Of a stretch of 64,000 bases of DNA, positions 1 to 7,540 are shown in pieces (within the stretch, counting starts at the first letter, position 1; every line of letters begins with the position of its first letter). The stretch is taken from contig NZ_BJDK01000003.1 in NCBI RefSeq assembly GCF_005405105.1, positions 101,309 through 165,308 of the forward strand. Direction: 5' to 3'. Source of the stretch: Lactiplantibacillus dongliensis (lineage in GTDB: Bacteria > Bacillota > Bacilli > Lactobacillales > Lactobacillaceae). The notes beneath the pieces are model-generated. The model had not been told where the DNA came from. It made no database searches and saw only the letters and a list, made by a program, of their open reading frames with translations. Both the position numbers and the translations under genes were made by a program.

Positions 1-498
1 TAAGGCCACGAATTTAATTCCGTAGGCGACATCCGACCAATGCATGATCTTTTCCATCGCTAATTTACTTTCACCGTAAGGATTGGTTGGCACTTGCGGA
101 TCAGTTTCCTTAATCGGAATTTGTTTAGGTTCGCCATACGTTGCGGCGGTTGATGAGAAGACAATCCGCTTAACGTCATGCGCATGCATCACTTCTAGCA
201 AGTTAATCATCCCAGCCGTATTATTATCGAAATACTTTAACGGCTTCTTCATTGATTCCGGAACTACTGAGAAAGCAGCGAAATGAATTACCCCTTCAAT
301 GTCTTCTTGATCGAATACCGAATTCAAAAAGTCACTATCGCGCACATCACCTTCATAAAACCGCGCTTTAGCATTGACTGCGGCCCGATGACCGGTAACC
401 AAATTATCAACGACGGCCACGTCATAACCCTTTGAAATTAATCGATCAACTGCATGTGACCCAATATAACCGGCGCCACCTAGTACTAAAACTGCCAT
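1..498 (-). CDS. galE: UDP-glucose 4-epimerase, N-terminal part (cut by window edge)
   Basis: This is the first 166 codons of an NAD-dependent short-chain dehydrogenase/reductase; the C-terminus lies outside the window. Translated from the minus strand it begins [15 protein letters not shown], with the Rossmann GxxGxxG motif near residues 8-13. It then shows an SSTAATYG segment carrying the active-site Ser/Thr and NPYGESK with the catalytic Tyr-x-x-x-Lys. GalE interconverts UDP-galactose and UDP-glucose in the Leloir pathway in the cytosol. The ATG at 498 follows a good AGGAGG. The next gene upstream on the same strand is galK, separated by about 570 bp holding a structured repeat, so galE may have its own promoter. 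Confidence 0.93.
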   Translation of the reverse strand, partial: MAVLVLGGAGYIGSHAVDRLISKGYDVAVVDNLVTGHRAAVNAKARFYEGDVRDSDFLNSVFDQEDIEGVIHFAAFSVVPESMKKPLKYFDNNTAGMINLLEVMHAHDVKRIVFSSTAATYGEPKQIPIKETDPQVPTNPYGESKLAMEKIMHWSDVAYGIKFVAL

Positions 499-633
499 TT
501 TTTAGTTCCTCCTGATTTTTTGTTTGTTTTATGTTTATCTTTTAAAGTAGCTGGCTTCTACACTGCTACTTGCGCTACCTTTGCAAAATCTCTCTGTTTC
601 AAAGGCGCAACCCATCTACAATGGTGTACCTGA

Positions 634-929
634 TGCTAGTTGAAATTGCCGCCTGCCGGTTGGTTCCTAAAACACTGGAACGCCATGGCTGAGCATTTTA
701 GGACCCAACGGCTCGGCTAAATTTGTTGATTGAACATTTTATAAATATCGACTAACTAACGCCGGGCGGGCCAGAATTGGCTCAGTGGTGTCGTTTATCT
801 TAGTCGTGGTTTTCCGACTTAGATAAAGCCCGGCTTTCGAGACCGCACTATGGCTCGAAAACGTGGCCACCACGTTCCAGCCGATTCTGGCCCAACCAGA
901 GTGGCACCCTAATCCAACTAGTACCAAAC
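634..929. repeat. Structured repeat element, copy A
   Basis: This fills most of the 574-bp gap between galE and galK; I see no gene in it. It matches 9857-10245, and its 3' half matches a decayed copy at 62137-62286. It contains nested helices: 768-782 with 879-893, 794-806 with 815-827, 835-841 with 854-860, and 860-866 with 870-876. GCCGGGC (761-767) can also pair with GCCCGGC (828-834), which would form a pseudoknot with the first helix. The outer ends form an imperfect inverted repeat. Several pairs change in a compensatory way relative to copy B. It could be a structured RNA, a MITE-like mobile element or both. The flanks 499-633 and 930-1072 show nothing further. Confidence 0.75.
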
Positions 930-1072
930 ATGTTTGTTTCTATTTAGTTTGCCGAAACGTGCTTGGCAAAGCTGGGGACTCCGCTTGCTACGCATCTAGA
1001 ACGACTCGGAAAATCACCGAGTCATTCTAGATACTAGGCAATGCTCGACCCCAACCCGCTTCACCTCACACT

Positions 1073-2239
1073 CTAAGCGAGTTCCCGTGGGCCATCCGCA
1101 ATTTCAGCGATATAAAAGCTAGCGTCATACCCAATCGCATTACGGTAAGCTTGCCCAACGTTTTCCTTAAAAGCGTCAACTTGGTCTTTTTGCACAATCG
1201 CAATCGCACAACCGCCAAAACCAGCACCGGTCATCCGGGCACCTAAGACCCCTGGTTGTTGCCAAGCGCTTTCGGCTAACGTATCAAGCTCTTTACCAGT
1301 TACTTCATAGTCAAAATGTAACGACACATGTGACGCCGTAACTAACGTGCCAAAAGTCGTCAAATCATCCGCGGCTAAAGCTTTCGTTGCGCGAATCGCA
1401 CGTTGGTTCTCGAAAACAGCATGGCGGGCACGTTTGATTAAGGTTTCATCATTAATGAGGTAAGCTGCTTCATCAAATTGGTGTTCATCTAAATCACCTA
1501 ATGATTTAATATCCAGTTTTGTCTGTAACCGACGTAAGGCTTCTTCACATTCGGAGCGCCGTTCGTTGTACTTTGAATCAGCTAATTCCCGTCGTTTATT
1601 CGTATTCATAATCACAATAACGTGGTTGCCGAGCTTAACTGGCGCATATGAATAATCCATCGTATTGGTATCTAGTAAAATTGCTTGGTCTTTTTTACCC
1701 ATACCAACTGCAAATTGATCCATGATGCCTGAATTAACACCGACATAGTTGTTTTCACACTTTTGGCCAATTTTGACGAGATCCAATTGACTAACCTTCA
1801 AGTTAAAGGCGGTCTTTAGCACAATCCCCGTTAATAGTTCAATCGACGCTGACGATGATAACCCGGCACCATCAGGCATGTTCCCATGGACGTATAAGTC
1901 AAAGCCATGGTCGAAAGTCACACCCGTCTTAACTAGCTCGTCCATCATCCCTTTAGGATAATTAGTCCAACCAGCGGCCTTGTCATAACTTAAATCATTG
2001 ATATCAAAGGTAACAATCCCTTGATCAGCGATATTAGCGGAATACATCCGAACCGTCGAATCTTGACGAGCTTTATAGACGCCGTAAGTCCCAATCGTAA
2101 TCGCACATGGGAAAACGTGCCCACCATTATAATCCGTATGCTCACCAATTAAGTTGATCCGGCCGGGCGAGAAGAAGACCCGTTCTGGTTCGCTATCAAA
2201 GATTGCTTTAAATTCTTGTTTTAAGTCGCTGGTTTTCAT
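1073..2239 (-). CDS. galK: Galactokinase
   Basis: GHMP-family kinase of 388 aa, the usual length. It phosphorylates alpha-D-galactose to galactose 1-phosphate with ATP, the entry step of the Leloir pathway. Visible motifs are the galactokinase signature PGRINLIGEHTDYN (about 25-38), the ATP loop PDGAGLSSSAS (about 122-132), GIMDQF with the catalytic-base aspartate near 174, and the C-terminal GHMP motif TGAGFGGCAIA (about 343-353). The ATG at 2239 follows GGAGG. It is transcribed divergently from a sugar-porter MFS that probably imports galactose. Its promoter is at 2294-2322 with a cre-like site just upstream and a TTTACTAAA box just downstream, suggesting control by CcpA and a LacI-type repressor. 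Confidence 0.96.
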   Translation of the reverse strand: MKTSDLKQEFKAIFDSEPERVFFSPGRINLIGEHTDYNGGHVFPCAITIGTYGVYKARQDSTVRMYSANIADQGIVTFDINDLSYDKAAGWTNYPKGMMDELVKTGVTFDHGFDLYVHGNMPDGAGLSSSASIELLTGIVLKTAFNLKVSQLDLVKIGQKCENNYVGVNSGIMDQFAVGMGKKDQAILLDTNTMDYSYAPVKLGNHVIVIMNTNKRRELADSKYNERRSECEEALRRLQTKLDIKSLGDLDEHQFDEAAYLINDETLIKRARHAVFENQRAIRATKALAADDLTTFGTLVTASHVSLHFDYEVTGKELDTLAESAWQQPGVLGARMTGAGFGGCAIAIVQKDQVDAFKENVGQAYRNAIGYDASFYIAEIADGPRELA

Positions 2240-2270
2240 AAATAGAGCCTCCGTTTGTTTTTTAGCTGTT

Positions 2271-2341
2271 TTACTAAAAGTTTTACTGACATAAATATAA
2301 GCCTTTTCATGGTTCGCGTCAATACGTTTTAATCGTTTTCA
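2271..2341 (-). promoter_or_regulatory. galK promoter with cre and TTTACTAAA operator
   Basis: On the minus strand, TTGACG (2317-2322) and TATATT (2294-2299) are separated by 17 bp. A cre-like TGAAAACGATTAAA (2328-2341, 13 of 14 against TGNAANCGNTNNCA) sits directly upstream. The palindromic box TTTACTAAA (2271-2279) lies just downstream of the -10. The arrangement is typical of catabolite control plus specific repression. Confidence 0.7.
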
Positions 2342-2429
2342 TTTTATCAACTTATTTTTATCGGCCCAAATCCGTGTCAACTTAACATTTTCCATCATTA
2401 ATGTCACTTGAGTCAGGTTAAATACGTAA

Positions 2430-2490
2430 AGAAAGCGCTTGACAATCCGTTACACCTTGAACTAAACTGCTTTAAGTAAACTTTAGTAAA
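2430..2490 (+). promoter_or_regulatory. Promoter and operator of sugar-porter gene
   Basis: A TTGACA at 2439-2444 is followed 18 bp later by TAAACT (2463-2468). A partial cre (AGAAAGCGCTTGAC, 2430-2443) overlaps the -35. A TTTAGTAAA box is at 2482-2490, matching the boxes near galK, galM and the rhamnosidase gene. Confidence 0.55.
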
Positions 2491-2531
2491 CAAACAACAA
2501 AAACAGTTACCTTATTTAGGAGGATTTAACT

Positions 2532-3992
2532 ATGACATCAACGGAGAAAAATACCCGCCGTAAATTCTACGTCATCTTAATCTCACTCGCCGCCGGGATG
2601 GCGGGCTTACTATATGGTTACGATACTGCTTGTATCTCAGGGGCCATTGGCTTTTTAAAGACGCTCTATCATCTCTCACCGGCTGCACAAGGCTTCATTA
2701 CCTCAAGTATTATGATTGGCGGGGTTATCGGGGTTGCCTTTTCAGGGTTCTTAAGTGATCGCTTTGGTCGGCGCATGATCTTAATGTGGGGCGCGGGCTT
2801 ATTCTTTATCGCGGCCTTACTTTCAGCCATGACCCATACTCCAGCCGAATTAGTTGGCGCCCGGATCATTGGTGGGATTGGGATCGGGTTAGCCTCCTCA
2901 TTAGCCACCACTTACATTTCCGAAGTGGCCCCCGCGGCGATTCGTGGCACGTTATCTTCCTTATATCAGCTTTTGACCACGATTGGGATTGCCTTAACTT
3001 ACTTTGTGAATCTTCTAATCGTGAACCAGGGTGGCTATCACTGGGGCGAAGTTACTGGTTGGCGCTGGATGCTTGGCATTGGCGCGGTTCCGGCTTTACT
3101 CTTCTTCATTGCCTTAGTCGTTGCCCCTGAAAGTCCGCGTTGGCTGATTCAACATACGAAAGTTGAACAGGGATTTAACATCTTAGTCAAAATCAACGGT
3201 CAAACTGGCGCACAACATGAAATGACTGAAATCGCCACGGCGATTCGGCGTGACCGTAACTCAACTCTAGCTAAATTATTCCAACCAGGTTTACGACGCG
3301 CCTTACTTATTGGGATTTTCTTAGCTTTCTGTAATCAAGCAGCCGGAATGAACGTGATTATGTATTACGGTCCCCAGATTTTTCAAACAGCCGGCTTTGG
3401 TGGTAACTCTGAATTTATGGCTACCGCTGGGATTGGCGTTGTCAATATGGTTGCCACGATTGGCGCAACCTTAATGATTGATCGCGCTGGGCGTAAAAAG
3501 CTCTTAATGATTGGCGCGGTCTTATTAACCGCTTGGTCCGCCGCTATTGCGTATGCTTTTGCGACCGGTAATGGAACCTTGCTCCTAGTCAGTCTATTTG
3601 GATTCGTTATTTCATTTGCCATCTCCATGGGTCCGATTCCATGGATCATGATTCCCGAACTCTTCCCAACTTACTTGCGGGCCCGGGCTTCTGGAATTTG
3701 TACCGTCTTCTTATGGGGTGCTAACTGGGCTGTTGGTCAATTCACACCGGTCATGTTAAGTGCTTGGGGCGGTCGCAACACCTTCATCTTCTTTGCCATA
3801 ATGAATATCATTATCTTTGTGGGGGTCCACTTCTTCGTCCCTGAGACTAAGGACAAGACCTTGGAAGAAATCGAAACCTTCTTCTGGCCAAAAGATCACG
3901 CTAAAGCAACTGAGACGACCGTCAACTTGACCCAAAGTCAAAACGAAACCCAAGCTCAGCTGCCCACGCATAAGAAATCGGAACAAAAGTAA
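2532..3992 (+). CDS. MFS sugar:proton symporter (sugar porter family), probably galactose uptake
   Basis: A 486-aa, 12-span transporter of the sugar porter family (TC 2.A.1.1). Diagnostic motifs are GYDTACISGAI in the first helix, SDRFGRR in the loop between helices 2 and 3, PESPRWL before the central loop, DRAGRKKLL in the second half, and PETKDKTLEEIE after the last helix. The C-terminal tail is hydrophilic and rich in Gln/Thr. The start follows AGGAGG. It lies between divergent galK and convergent galM and shares the TTTASTAAA operator type with them, so galactose (or arabinose/xylose-like sugars) is the likely substrate. Family assignment is firm; substrate is inferred from context. Confidence 0.9.
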   Translation: MTSTEKNTRRKFYVILISLAAGMAGLLYGYDTACISGAIGFLKTLYHLSPAAQGFITSSIMIGGVIGVAFSGFLSDRFGRRMILMWGAGLFFIAALLSAMTHTPAELVGARIIGGIGIGLASSLATTYISEVAPAAIRGTLSSLYQLLTTIGIALTYFVNLLIVNQGGYHWGEVTGWRWMLGIGAVPALLFFIALVVAPESPRWLIQHTKVEQGFNILVKINGQTGAQHEMTEIATAIRRDRNSTLAKLFQPGLRRALLIGIFLAFCNQAAGMNVIMYYGPQIFQTAGFGGNSEFMATAGIGVVNMVATIGATLMIDRAGRKKLLMIGAVLLTAWSAAIAYAFATGNGTLLLVSLFGFVISFAISMGPIPWIMIPELFPTYLRARASGICTVFLWGANWAVGQFTPVMLSAWGGRNTFIFFAIMNIIIFVGVHFFVPETKDKTLEEIETFFWPKDHAKATETTVNLTQSQNETQAQLPTHKKSEQK

Positions 3993-4040
3993 TGTCATGA
4001 TTAGAAATTTGTGCTATTATAATAGTAATTATTAGGTACA

Positions 4041-4077
4041 GTTAGGGCCACAGCAATTGCTGTGGCCCTAACTTTTT
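4041..4077 (+). terminator. Rho-independent terminator between MFS and galM
   Basis: A perfect 16-bp stem (4041-4072, self-complementary, GCAATTGC at the centre) is followed by TTTTT on the plus strand. It terminates the transporter gene and may also stop galM transcripts arriving from the other side. Confidence 0.9.
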
Positions 4078-4088
4078 GCCTTATTCGG

Positions 4089-5117
4089 TTACTTTAAAGC
4101 TTGATATTGATAACTAATCGTCTGCGTGACCGGCTGGCCAGGACGTAACACAATATCCCCAAAGCCAGTATGATTAATGGCATCGGGCAACGTTTGTGCT
4201 TCCGTTGCTAAGGCATTGTAATGATGTTGATTTTGTTGATCCTGATCAAATGGATTAGCCGTATAAATAATCAGACTATTCCGATCTGAATACAAATCAA
4301 CTCGACGTTTACCGGCTAAATCACCAACACTCGCAATTGGTTGATCAGCGCTTGGTGTGACTTCATAAGCATCATCGAATTCGATCTTATCCGTTTCCAC
4401 TTTTAATTGGTTAAGTGAATCTTGTACTGGTTGCGGATAATTGAAATCATACGCCGTGTCTTTAACAGAAAATCGTTTACCAGTCGGGATCTTCGTGTCA
4501 TTAAATTCCAAATGAGTCGCACTATGAATCTGTAACCATTGTTGTGCTAAGCTCGTCCGGTCATCAGTCGTGTTCCAGTACACATGATTAGTCGGATTAA
4601 ATAAAGTAGCCGCATCCGTATCACCCGTAAAGGCAATCGACACCCGATTATCATTCGTTAACGTGAACTTAATCTGCACGTCTAAATTTCCCGGGTAATT
4701 ATCCTCAGTATGGTCAATATGACGACGCAACGTCACACTAGCACTATCAGCAGTTTGACTCAATTCACCCGCAAAATGTAACGTATTAAAACCATGCGCA
4801 CCCCCGTGTAAGGAATGTGTCTTCTCATTCATATCCACATGATATGTCTGTCCATCGATATTGAATTGGGCGCCGCCGATTCGACCAGCGACCCGACCGA
4901 TCGATTGGCACAAGCAAAAGCCGACACGCTGGTAATCGGCCATACTATCAAGACTCCAGATTAACGGCTTTTCAACGCCATCTTCATTGACAACAAATTC
5001 TTGCCAAGTCCCCCCATAACTAAGAACTGAAATACGAGTCTGTTGATCATTAATTAAGGTATAGCGTGTCACCGGTTGGCCGTCGACTGCGCCAAAATCA
5101 CTTGTTTTTGTTTCCAC
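4089..5117 (-). CDS. galM: Aldose 1-epimerase (galactose mutarotase)
   Basis: A 342-aa mutarotase converting beta- to alpha-D-galactose for galactokinase, cytosolic. Motifs: THSLHGGAHGFN (about 100-111, conserved histidine), NPTNHVYWN (174-182, general-acid histidine 178), and near the C-terminus ALATEAQTLPDAINH, carrying the catalytic-base glutamate. Length is normal. The start is GTG at 5117, chosen because GGAGG lies about 9 bases upstream. It is convergent with the sugar porter. Upstream are a TATAAT, a cre-like site and a TTTAGTAAA box, so it probably belongs to the same regulon as galK and the transporter. Confidence 0.94.
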   Translation of the reverse strand: METKTSDFGAVDGQPVTRYTLINDQQTRISVLSYGGTWQEFVVNEDGVEKPLIWSLDSMADYQRVGFCLCQSIGRVAGRIGGAQFNIDGQTYHVDMNEKTHSLHGGAHGFNTLHFAGELSQTADSASVTLRRHIDHTEDNYPGNLDVQIKFTLTNDNRVSIAFTGDTDAATLFNPTNHVYWNTTDDRTSLAQQWLQIHSATHLEFNDTKIPTGKRFSVKDTAYDFNYPQPVQDSLNQLKVETDKIEFDDAYEVTPSADQPIASVGDLAGKRRVDLYSDRNSLIIYTANPFDQDQQNQHHYNALATEAQTLPDAINHTGFGDIVLRPGQPVTQTISYQYQALK

Positions 5118-5138
5118 TGTAGGACACCTCCGTGTTTA

Positions 5139-5184
5139 ATAAACCGTTTTCATTATAGCAGATAAATTTATCTTATTTAGTAAA
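5139..5184 (-). promoter_or_regulatory. galM promoter region with cre-like site and TTTAGTAAA box
   Basis: On the minus strand a TATAAT (5152-5157) abuts a cre-like TGAAAACGGTTTAT (5139-5152, 12 of 14). A TTTAGTAAA box (5176-5184) and the palindrome GATAAATTTATC (5161-5172) lie where the -35 would be. No strong -35 is visible. Confidence 0.5.
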
Positions 5185-5214
5185 TTTTTACTTTTGCATC
5201 CGTTTAAATTCAAC

Positions 5215-5256
5215 AAAAAATCGACCGCTAAAAGGATCAGTTCCTTTTGAGCGGTC
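5215..5256 (-). terminator. Terminator of the Panacea operon
   Basis: On the minus strand a stem (GACCGCT with AGCGGTC plus an AAAAGGA/TCCTTTT extension, 5223-5256) is followed by a run of six T (5215-5220), directly after the stop codon of the second gene. Confidence 0.85.
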
Positions 5257-5258
5257 AA

Positions 5259-5783
5259 CTACCAAGACTCTTGTGGTAAAAAGTTATATTTCTTATAGTC
5301 ACGTTGATTGTACTTTTTTGATGGCAACAAGAGGTGATGATGATCAATAAACAATGGATAAAAATAATAGAGCTGTTCAGTCACAATGACACCAATAACC
5401 CGAATACCAGAACTACGCTTCGCGGCTAATTGCCAAATGTTTGACTCCTCATCTAACTTGACATTAGGATGTAATTTTCCTATCACTTTTAACGCCAGTT
5501 CACGCTCTACATCTGTCAAACGGTGGCAATGTCTTTGATTATTAGCTAAAATTGGCTTAATATTTGCTTCAATATCACCAAAAAATTCGTTGATCAAGAA
5601 GAAAAAATGTTGCGCAGCCTCATGTTCATTCGACAATGCATTAGTAAACTTGCGTCCAACATATGCATGGGTCCAATTAGGATAGTGATTAAAATCAATG
5701 AAAAGTTTTTCGACTAACCCACTACCCGTGTTATTTTTGACCATTCCATGCGGTTTTTTCCGATTCGCAACTTTTCTTGCCAT
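5259..5783 (-). CDS. Uncharacterised protein partnered with Panacea protein (putative toxin)
   Basis: A 174-aa soluble protein of unknown function. The N-terminus is basic (MARKVANRKKPHG). The C-terminal third contains RVIGVIVTEQLYYFYPLFID followed by HHHLLLPSKKYN, a beta-strand pattern reminiscent of RelE/HigB-like toxins, but I cannot assign a family from sequence alone. The start codon overlaps the stop of the upstream gene by one base (TAATG), so translation is coupled, and both end at one terminator. Panacea-domain proteins are commonly antitoxins encoded next to diverse toxins, so the most economical reading is the toxin of a two-gene module. An accessory or phage-defence role is the alternative. 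Confidence 0.6.
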   Translation of the reverse strand: MARKVANRKKPHGMVKNNTGSGLVEKLFIDFNHYPNWTHAYVGRKFTNALSNEHEAAQHFFFLINEFFGDIEANIKPILANNQRHCHRLTDVERELALKVIGKLHPNVKLDEESNIWQLAAKRSSGIRVIGVIVTEQLYYFYPLFIDHHHLLLPSKKYNQRDYKKYNFLPQESW

Positions 5784-6247
5784 TAAACCGCCGACTGAGC
5801 CATATAGTAATCAAAAATAGCCTGGTCACTAAGCTCTTTGGAGCTGGCATTTAAAGGTGATATTCCCTGACGTGCCATTTGCCAAGGCTTTTCTTGATGC
5901 GTAATACTTTCCAATTCATCAGCAGTATAACTACCATATTCTTCCCAGACTTGCTGCAAAATATCTTCAACTTCATCTGAAAATTGCGGTACATTAACTT
6001 GTTTGGGAATATTGTGATAACCATATTCGCGATACTTATGATAAATTTCTGGTAAAACTGGGCCATGTACCCAGGCTTCAAAATGATCATTAAATAACTG
6101 ATTATCCAAATGATGATCATCTTCATTCGTCAGGGTCAAGACCCATGCATATGCATAGTAAAGCAACTTCTGCAGTTTCTTCGGTGACATACTATCCCGA
6201 GCTAAATACCAATCGGCAACCTGGTCAGCCGTATATTGCATCGTCAT
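5783..6247 (-). CDS. Panacea-domain (SocA/DUF4065-like) protein, putative antitoxin
   Basis: A 154-aa protein matching the Panacea/DUF4065 pattern: an N-terminal helix ending ADWYLARD, then SPKKLQKLLYYAYAW (about 21-35), FEAWVHGPVLPEIYHKY (about 56-72), a YGSYTADELESITHQ segment (about 104-118), PWQMAR, and a C-terminal helix with FDYYMA. The family includes Caulobacter SocA, a proteolytic adaptor antitoxin, and the broad Panacea antitoxin group. The ATG at 6247 has AAGGAGG upstream. It is first in a two-gene operon with TAATG overlap to the 174-aa protein. The cassette sits between galM and a LacI regulator and has no sugar-related content, suggesting independent acquisition. Confidence 0.82.
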   Translation of the reverse strand: MTMQYTADQVADWYLARDSMSPKKLQKLLYYAYAWVLTLTNEDDHHLDNQLFNDHFEAWVHGPVLPEIYHKYREYGYHNIPKQVNVPQFSDEVEDILQQVWEEYGSYTADELESITHQEKPWQMARQGISPLNASSKELSDQAIFDYYMAQSAV

Positions 6248-6424
6248 TATACCCCTCCTTTTAACGTTATAACTCTAAATTCAGAATACCATTAAATTGT
6301 AACGATTAGATATAATTTACGTAAATTTACAGTATCTTTTTTGGTATCAACAGGTATACTACTGGCTAAGTAAGTCTAAAGCAACCAATAACTCCTACAC
6401 ATACAAATCACCTAACAATAATCA

Positions 6425-6473
6425 AATCCCAACTAAGATAATTTGATAAAAACCATCTTAGTTGGGATTTTTA
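6425..6473 (+). terminator. Terminator-like hairpin downstream of LacI gene
   Basis: A 15-bp stem (6425-6439 with 6455-6469) is followed by T residues on the plus strand. On the minus strand it immediately follows the LacI-family gene and has a weaker T tract, so it probably ends that gene. No plus-strand gene precedes it. Confidence 0.7.
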
Positions 6474-6487
6474 CACACTATTTAACC

Positions 6488-7486
6488 TTAAACTGAACTT
6501 TCTCGATAGATAATCTTCGATGGTAACGTCACCATACGCGGTAAACGCTCCGGATCTTGCATGCGACGAATTAATTGGTCAATGGCTAATTTACCCATCT
6601 CTTCACTGTAGGCATGAACCGTACTTAACTGTGGATTCGTATAGGTTGCCACCAAGCTATCATTGAAACCAATAATGCTAACTCGTTGGGGCACTGCAAG
6701 CTTGGCTTCCTGCAAAGCTCGCAAAGCACCCACTCCCATCGCATCGTTGCCAACCAAAAAAGCATGCGGTAAACGATCGCCCAGTTTTTTTATAGCTTGT
6801 TGCATCAACGCATATCCAGATTCAGGAGTGAATTCACCTTGGAATAAGAAGTCAGCGTTGAATAAATCTAAATCCTTTAATTCGCGCATATACGTGCCCG
6901 TTCGCGCATCATGCAAGGGTTGTTTATTACCATTCGTCGTTTCACTACCAACTAATAACCCAATATCTTGAATTCCCTGATCAATAAAATGTTCAATGAT
7001 CATTTTAGTTGGCGTCGCATAATCGCCGTTCACACAATCAATGGCTTCCGTCAATGAATTCGTGGCAACCACAACTAATGGCAACCTTAACGCTTTGAAC
7101 TGGCGTAGTTCATCGCGATCAAAGCGGCCAATCGCAACGATCCCCTGAACAGAGCGGTCAAATTCTGGTAACGCACTATCCGTGGTCGCTACGATGGTTT
7201 CAAACTTTTGCGCCGTTGCTTCAACAACACTCCCATGTTGAACTTGCATATAGAACAAATCATTTAACTCAGCCTCAAGTGAATGCCATTGCAACAACGC
7301 AATTCGTTTAACCGCCTTTTTCTTCGGCTTCTTCTTACTTTTCTGATAGTGCAGATCCTCAGCAATCTCAAAGATACGTTGCCGAGTCTCAGTCGTCACC
7401 GCTAAACTCTTGTCATAGTTCAATACCCGTGACACCGTACTTGGTGACACCTGAGCCTTACTAGCAATATCCTGAATTGTGGCCAT
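6488..7486 (-). CDS. LacI-family repressor (GalR/EbgR-like)
   Basis: A 332-aa repressor. The N-terminal helix-turn-helix and hinge are clear: MATIQDIASKAQVSPSTVSR, then VLNYDKSLAVTTETRQRIFE. A periplasmic-binding-protein-like effector domain follows (about 60-330). The header and the LFYMQVQHG segment resemble the GalR/EbgR-type regulators that control galactose or beta-galactoside genes in lactic acid bacteria. It lies between galM and the rhamnosidase gene. The palindrome TTTASTAAA occurs near the promoters of galK, the sugar porter, galM and the rhamnosidase, making it a good candidate operator for this protein (inference). Only 54 bp separate it from the rhamnosidase stop, so read-through from that gene is possible. 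Confidence 0.88.
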   Translation of the reverse strand: MATIQDIASKAQVSPSTVSRVLNYDKSLAVTTETRQRIFEIAEDLHYQKSKKKPKKKAVKRIALLQWHSLEAELNDLFYMQVQHGSVVEATAQKFETIVATTDSALPEFDRSVQGIVAIGRFDRDELRQFKALRLPLVVVATNSLTEAIDCVNGDYATPTKMIIEHFIDQGIQDIGLLVGSETTNGNKQPLHDARTGTYMRELKDLDLFNADFLFQGEFTPESGYALMQQAIKKLGDRLPHAFLVGNDAMGVGALRALQEAKLAVPQRVSIIGFNDSLVATYTNPQLSTVHAYSEEMGKLAIDQLIRRMQDPERLPRMVTLPSKIIYRESSV

Positions 7487-7540
7487 TTAAATCTCATCCC
7501 TTCACATTTTCTCATTAGCCATATGAAAGGATTGCTGTCA

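Noticed and set aside
739..927. Open frame on the minus strand inside repeat copy A
   Set aside because: It lies across paired helices of the repeat, has no ribosome site, and the matching region of copy B does not preserve it.
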